From: Methylocapsa sp. S129
GTDB taxonomy: Bacteria > Pseudomonadota > Alphaproteobacteria > Rhizobiales > Beijerinckiaceae
Direction: 5' to 3'
Length of the DNA: 64,000 nucleotides
Assembly: GCF_009765995.1 (NCBI RefSeq)
Contig: NZ_LMUI01000059.1
Span: 273,048-337,047 of the forward strand
Shown here one piece after another: positions 60,961 to 64,000 of the stretch. The notes beneath the pieces were generated by a model. The model searched no databases. It was given only the letters and a program-made list of their open reading frames with translations, and was not told the origin of the DNA. How positions within the stretch are numbered: position 1 is the first letter of the stretch; each line of letters opens with the position of its first letter. The position numbers were made by a program, and so were the translations under genes.

Positions 60961-61920
60961 TCACTTCGCCTTGCGGCGGTCATGCGCCACCGCGGCAAGA
61001 CACGTGAGCTCGAACATTAGATTTGCCGCGTTGATACAGGTGATGCCGGTCGGGTCGAGCGAAGGAACCACCTCGCAAATGTCGCCGCCGATAAAGTCGA
61101 TGCCTGTGAGGGCGCGAAGGATCATCTGGGCGTCGCGCATCATGATGCCCCCGGGCTCGGGGACGCCCGTGCCCGGCGCCTCCTTGGGGTCTAGGCCATC
61201 GATGTCGATCGAAACGTATGTTGGCTTGCTGCCGATCGTGCGCTGTATCTCTTCGATGACCCTAGCGCGACCGATCTGCTCGTATTCGTCCATAGTGACC
61301 ATGCGGATGCCCACCTGGGCCCCGTAGTTGATGTCATCGTCACCATAGCGGGTTCCGCGCAGGCCTATTTGGATGATCCTTCTCGGATCGAGTAGTTTTT
61401 CTTCGACGGCGCGCCTTACGAATGTCGCGTGGTTGTACCGCGTTCCCATGAACTCGTCGAACGTGTCGGAGTGGGAATCAATCTGGATGAGCCCGACGGG
61501 GCCGCTCTTCGCAATCGCGCGCAGAATAGGAAGGGGAACAGTATGGTCGCCGCCAACTGAGACGGGCACAGCCCCGGCCGCGTAGATGCGGGAGTAGAAG
61601 GCCTCGATGACTTCCACGCTTTTCTCGACGCTCAAGGGGTGGGTTGGCGCGTCGCCAATGTCAGCGATGTTGGCCAACCGATACGGAGCAACGCCGGTCG
61701 TCGGATTCACCTGTCTTATGAGACGCGAGGCCTCGCGGACGCCCGCAGGCCCTTGGCGCGCCCCCGACCGATAGGTTGCCCCTAGGTCCAACGGCACGCC
61801 CGCCAACGCTATGTCGATCGACGACGTGAGTTCCGCGCGCGCCGCCCGCATGAACGTCGCAATTTCCGCGTATCGCGGTGTCACGGATGAGTCCACCGGT
61901 TGAAATTGCGATTCAGACAT
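60961..61920 (-). CDS. Arginase/agmatinase-family ureohydrolase
   Basis: A 319-residue binuclear metal hydrolase. The metal-binding motifs are 'VSVGGDHTVPLPI', 'LIQIDSHSDTFDEF' (DSHSD in place of the common DAHxD) and 'YVSIDIDGLDPKEAPGTGVP'. The family hydrolyses the guanidino or amidino carbon of agmatine, guanidinobutyrate, guanidinopropionate, formimino-glutamate or guanidine itself. The companion ABC importer of the taurine/nitrate type is a known partner of guanidine-type hydrolases, so guanidine is one option. The exact substrate is not determined by the motifs seen. Confidence 0.88.
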   Translation of the reverse strand: MSESQFQPVDSSVTPRYAEIATFMRAARAELTSSIDIALAGVPLDLGATYRSGARQGPAGVREASRLIRQVNPTTGVAPYRLANIADIGDAPTHPLSVEKSVEVIEAFYSRIYAAGAVPVSVGGDHTVPLPILRAIAKSGPVGLIQIDSHSDTFDEFMGTRYNHATFVRRAVEEKLLDPRRIIQIGLRGTRYGDDDINYGAQVGIRMVTMDEYEQIGRARVIEEIQRTIGSKPTYVSIDIDGLDPKEAPGTGVPEPGGIMMRDAQMILRALTGIDFIGGDICEVVPSLDPTGITCINAANLMFELTCLAAVAHDRRKAK

Positions 61921-61981
61921 TTTGTCCCTTCTCGTCGACTGCCGACAGTTAGCGATGATATTCGAGGATCAGTGTCGGGGT

Positions 61982-62737
61982 TTAATGGCGGAGCAAATGC
62001 AGCATCCGTCTGCGGTACTGAGTGAACTCTTCGCTCGCTACAACTTCCGCAAAGCGAGGACGCGGGAGCTCGATTTTGAAATCTTCGATGATTCTGCCAG
62101 GACGCGTGCTCATGACCAGAACTCGATCAGCCAAATACACGGCCTCCTCAATGTCGTGGGTGACAAAGATCACTGTGTTTCTTTTGCGAGACCAGATGTC
62201 GAGCAGGAGTTCCTGCATGCGAGAGCGTGTCTGCGCGTCGAGCGCGCCGAATGGTTCGTCCATGAGGAGCACATGAGGCTCCATAGCCAAGGCGCGGGCG
62301 ATGGCGACTCGTTGCCGCATACCGCCTGAAAGCACCTTTGGGTATTGGCCCGCATAGTCTTTCAATCCGACGATATCGATCAATTCATCCGTAATGGTCG
62401 CGATCTTCGCAGCCGGCCAATTGTTTAGACGAGGGCCGAATTCGATGTTTCCGCGCACCGTCAGCCACGGATAGAGCGAGTAGTTCTGAAATACCATTCC
62501 GCGATCCGGTCCGGGCTGCGAAACGGATTTTCCGCCCACCGAAATCTTACCCGTCGAGGACGGGAACAGCCCACCCAGGACATTAAGCAGGGTCGACTTA
62601 CCGCAGCCGGACGGGCCGAGCAGGCACACGAATTCGCCTTCTTCAATCGACAAGTTCGTATGGTCTAAAGCGATTTGGGGAGGCTCGCGGTACCTCAAGA
62701 ACTGCACGCTGACGTTTTCTAACAGAACCTGTGTCAT
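61982..62737 (-). CDS. ABC transporter ATPase (TauB/NrtD type)
   Basis: A 251-residue ATPase: Walker A 'GPSGCGKSTLLNVLGG', signature 'LSGGMRQRVAIARALA', Walker B 'VLLMDEPFGALDAQT', and 'VIFVTHDIEEAVYLADRVLV'. It sits 8 bp after the permease gene and 61 bp before the ureohydrolase gene. It energises uptake of the operon's substrate. Confidence 0.92.
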   Translation of the reverse strand: MTQVLLENVSVQFLRYREPPQIALDHTNLSIEEGEFVCLLGPSGCGKSTLLNVLGGLFPSSTGKISVGGKSVSQPGPDRGMVFQNYSLYPWLTVRGNIEFGPRLNNWPAAKIATITDELIDIVGLKDYAGQYPKVLSGGMRQRVAIARALAMEPHVLLMDEPFGALDAQTRSRMQELLLDIWSRKRNTVIFVTHDIEEAVYLADRVLVMSTRPGRIIEDFKIELPRPRFAEVVASEEFTQYRRRMLHLLRH

Positions 62738-62745
62738 AGATCGCC

Positions 62746-63606
62746 TCAGTACATGTATGGGAACAACTTGCGATGGGCGAGTCTGAACAAAAGATCGGTG
62801 ATAACTCCCAGAATGCCAACGGCAGCGATGCCCGCTATGACCTGGTCGGTCAGAAGGAAGCGCTGGGATTGTAGAATCGCGATACCCATGCCTTTGTCGG
62901 CGCCAACCAATTCGGCGACGATGACATAGGTCCAGGCGATACCCGCAGTGATGCGCAGCGCATCGACAATGCTGGGCACGCAGGCAGGCAAGAGCACGCG
63001 GAAGAAGACTTGGCGGGAACTCGCCCCGAGGGTGTAGGCGCTGTTCAAGAGGTCGTTGGAAACGCCTTCAGAGATGTTCGCAATGAAGAGCGCAAGGGGG
63101 AAGAATGTTCCGATGAAGATGACCGCAATTTTCTGCGATTCGTCGATTCCGAGCCAGATGATCATCAACGGCACGAACGCGGTGGCTGGCAGATATCGTG
63201 CGGTGCTGAGCAGGGGTTCAAGCAGCGATCGGAAGAAGGGGAAATTCCCGATGAGAACTCCCGTTGGGATTGCCGCCAGTGCGGCGATTATGAAGCCCCC
63301 AAAAACCCTGTAGACGCTCGCCCAGACGTCGATAAGATACCCTTGGGAGGCAACCATCTCGAAGAGTCGTTTTGTGACGGAAAGCGGACTGGGAAGAAAG
63401 AAGGGTTGTATCCAGCCCGCCTCGGTCACCAGAAACCAGACGCCGAAGAACAGCAGGACTCCGAAAGCCGAAATGGTGAGCCGTTCACCTGATGAAAGCA
63501 GGGCGCGCGGACGCAGGTACGTCACTATGCGCTGGGTCACCAAGTTTTGAGGGCGCCTCTCGGAGGAGCCCTGCATTTTTTCCGCTTCCGACATAGCTAT
63601 CGTCAT
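62746..63606 (-). CDS. ABC transporter permease (TauC/SsuC type)
   Basis: A 286-residue permease with six hydrophobic helices. 'LNSAYTLGASSRQVFFRVLL' is the EAA loop, and 'AWTYVIVAELVGADKGMGIA' is typical for the taurine/nitrate/sulfonate group. It follows the binding-protein gene by 28 bp. A downstream Met at residue 5 is an alternative start. Confidence 0.9.
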   Translation of the reverse strand: MTIAMSEAEKMQGSSERRPQNLVTQRIVTYLRPRALLSSGERLTISAFGVLLFFGVWFLVTEAGWIQPFFLPSPLSVTKRLFEMVASQGYLIDVWASVYRVFGGFIIAALAAIPTGVLIGNFPFFRSLLEPLLSTARYLPATAFVPLMIIWLGIDESQKIAVIFIGTFFPLALFIANISEGVSNDLLNSAYTLGASSRQVFFRVLLPACVPSIVDALRITAGIAWTYVIVAELVGADKGMGIAILQSQRFLLTDQVIAGIAAVGILGVITDLLFRLAHRKLFPYMY

Positions 63607-63634
63607 CGATTTTCTCGCGATCCTCCCTTCGCAT

Positions 63635-64000
63635 TCACTTTGAGAGATCGGGCGCTATCCCAACGACCTTGGCGGGGTCCGCAGTCGCACGCAAGACGCC
63701 GACGCGGTTATAAAATTTACCTGCTTCGGTGACGAGCTTGAGACCCGCGCTTTCGCTGCCCGAGAAGAAGTCAGTATTGTCTCTCTTGGCGAAGAGCCTC
63801 ACGTCCTTGAGGGACGCCTCGACTGACTCTTTGGTCATCTTCAGATTGCGGGCGATGATGTCTTTGGCGGCGTCCGGGTCCTTATTCATAAAATCAACGC
63901 CCTCAAAATAGGCGTCTACGAACGCTTTGAAGTCGGACTGATGCTCCTTCGCGAAATCGCTGCGTGCGGCCAGTGCGTCGACGATGAGGCCGGGCATAGA
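63635..64000 (-). CDS. ABC transporter substrate-binding protein (C-terminal part)
   Basis: The last 121 codons of a periplasmic binding protein that continues past the right edge. 'DFKAFVDAYFEGVDFMNKDP' followed by 'AAKDIIARNLKMTKESVEAS' is the C-terminal lobe pattern of the NMT1/SsuA group. It is first among the visible genes of the leftward import and catabolic operon. Ligand-binding residues of the first lobe are outside the window. Confidence 0.8.
   Translation of the reverse strand, partial: SMPGLIVDALAARSDFAKEHQSDFKAFVDAYFEGVDFMNKDPDAAKDIIARNLKMTKESVEASLKDVRLFAKRDNTDFFSGSESAGLKLVTEAGKFYNRVGVLRATADPAKVVGIAPDLSK

Overview
The window is high-GC DNA with alphaproteobacterial gene types. 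HemP/HmuTUV heme uptake under an Irr-like ICE box, GlnE, FCD-type GntR regulators and many ABC solute importers together suggest Hyphomicrobiales (a Beijerinckiaceae/Methylocystaceae- or Bradyrhizobium-like bacterium). No rRNA, tRNA, CRISPR array or intact insertion sequence was seen. The taxonomic placement is inference.

Layout. (1) 1-6191: heme acquisition locus. hemP-hmuT-hmuU-hmuV run leftward, divergent from a TonB receptor, an IsdG-type heme monooxygenase, HutX and a shrunken TonB-like protein. (2) 6251-9465: a small poorly characterised island with a coupled pair of hypotheticals, a LysR regulator, a GNAT-like protein and a small ORF. (3) 9639-23265: core-like chromosome with a BaiN/HI0933-type flavoprotein, an RND efflux pump, TetR-SDR, a deformylase-like protein missing two metal ligands, a YbaK-type editing protein, GlnE and a histidine kinase without a partner regulator. 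(4) 23266-27694: a scarred junction. It holds an IS1182-like transposase remnant, a beheaded and frameshifted LysR gene butted against a beheaded and frameshifted OppC-type permease gene, an intact fused Dpp/Opp ATPase, and small ORFs.

(5) 27948-46506: two adjacent GntR-controlled catabolic islands. The first has a LIV-type importer, a TIGR04076 protein, an aldo/keto reductase (AKR) and an AKR-RidA fusion. The second has a seven-gene leftward operon (NMT1-type importer, FAD aromatic hydroxylase, alpha/beta hydrolase, M24 metallohydrolase, AroQ-fold protein), divergent from a GntR regulator and a gamma-glutamyltransferase-like enzyme. Both regulatory regions carry repeated TGATCA-centred palindromes, so they may be co-regulated. 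(6) 47138-53607: a LacI-controlled polyol (galactitol/tagatose-type) cluster with a binding protein, two SDRs, a PfkB kinase and a GatZ-type protein, but no permeases or ATPase. (7) 53608-64000: an aldehyde dehydrogenase relic, then a long leftward operon with a taurine/nitrate-type ABC importer, arginase-family ureohydrolase, NTF2-like protein, class III aminotransferase, GntR, M20 amidohydrolase, TPP enzyme and FAD-linked oxidase. This operon looks like a pathway for a guanidino or amide compound.

The main unexplained systems are the paired GntR islands of 28-46.5 kb and the ureohydrolase operon of 54-64 kb. Substrates cannot be read from sequence alone.
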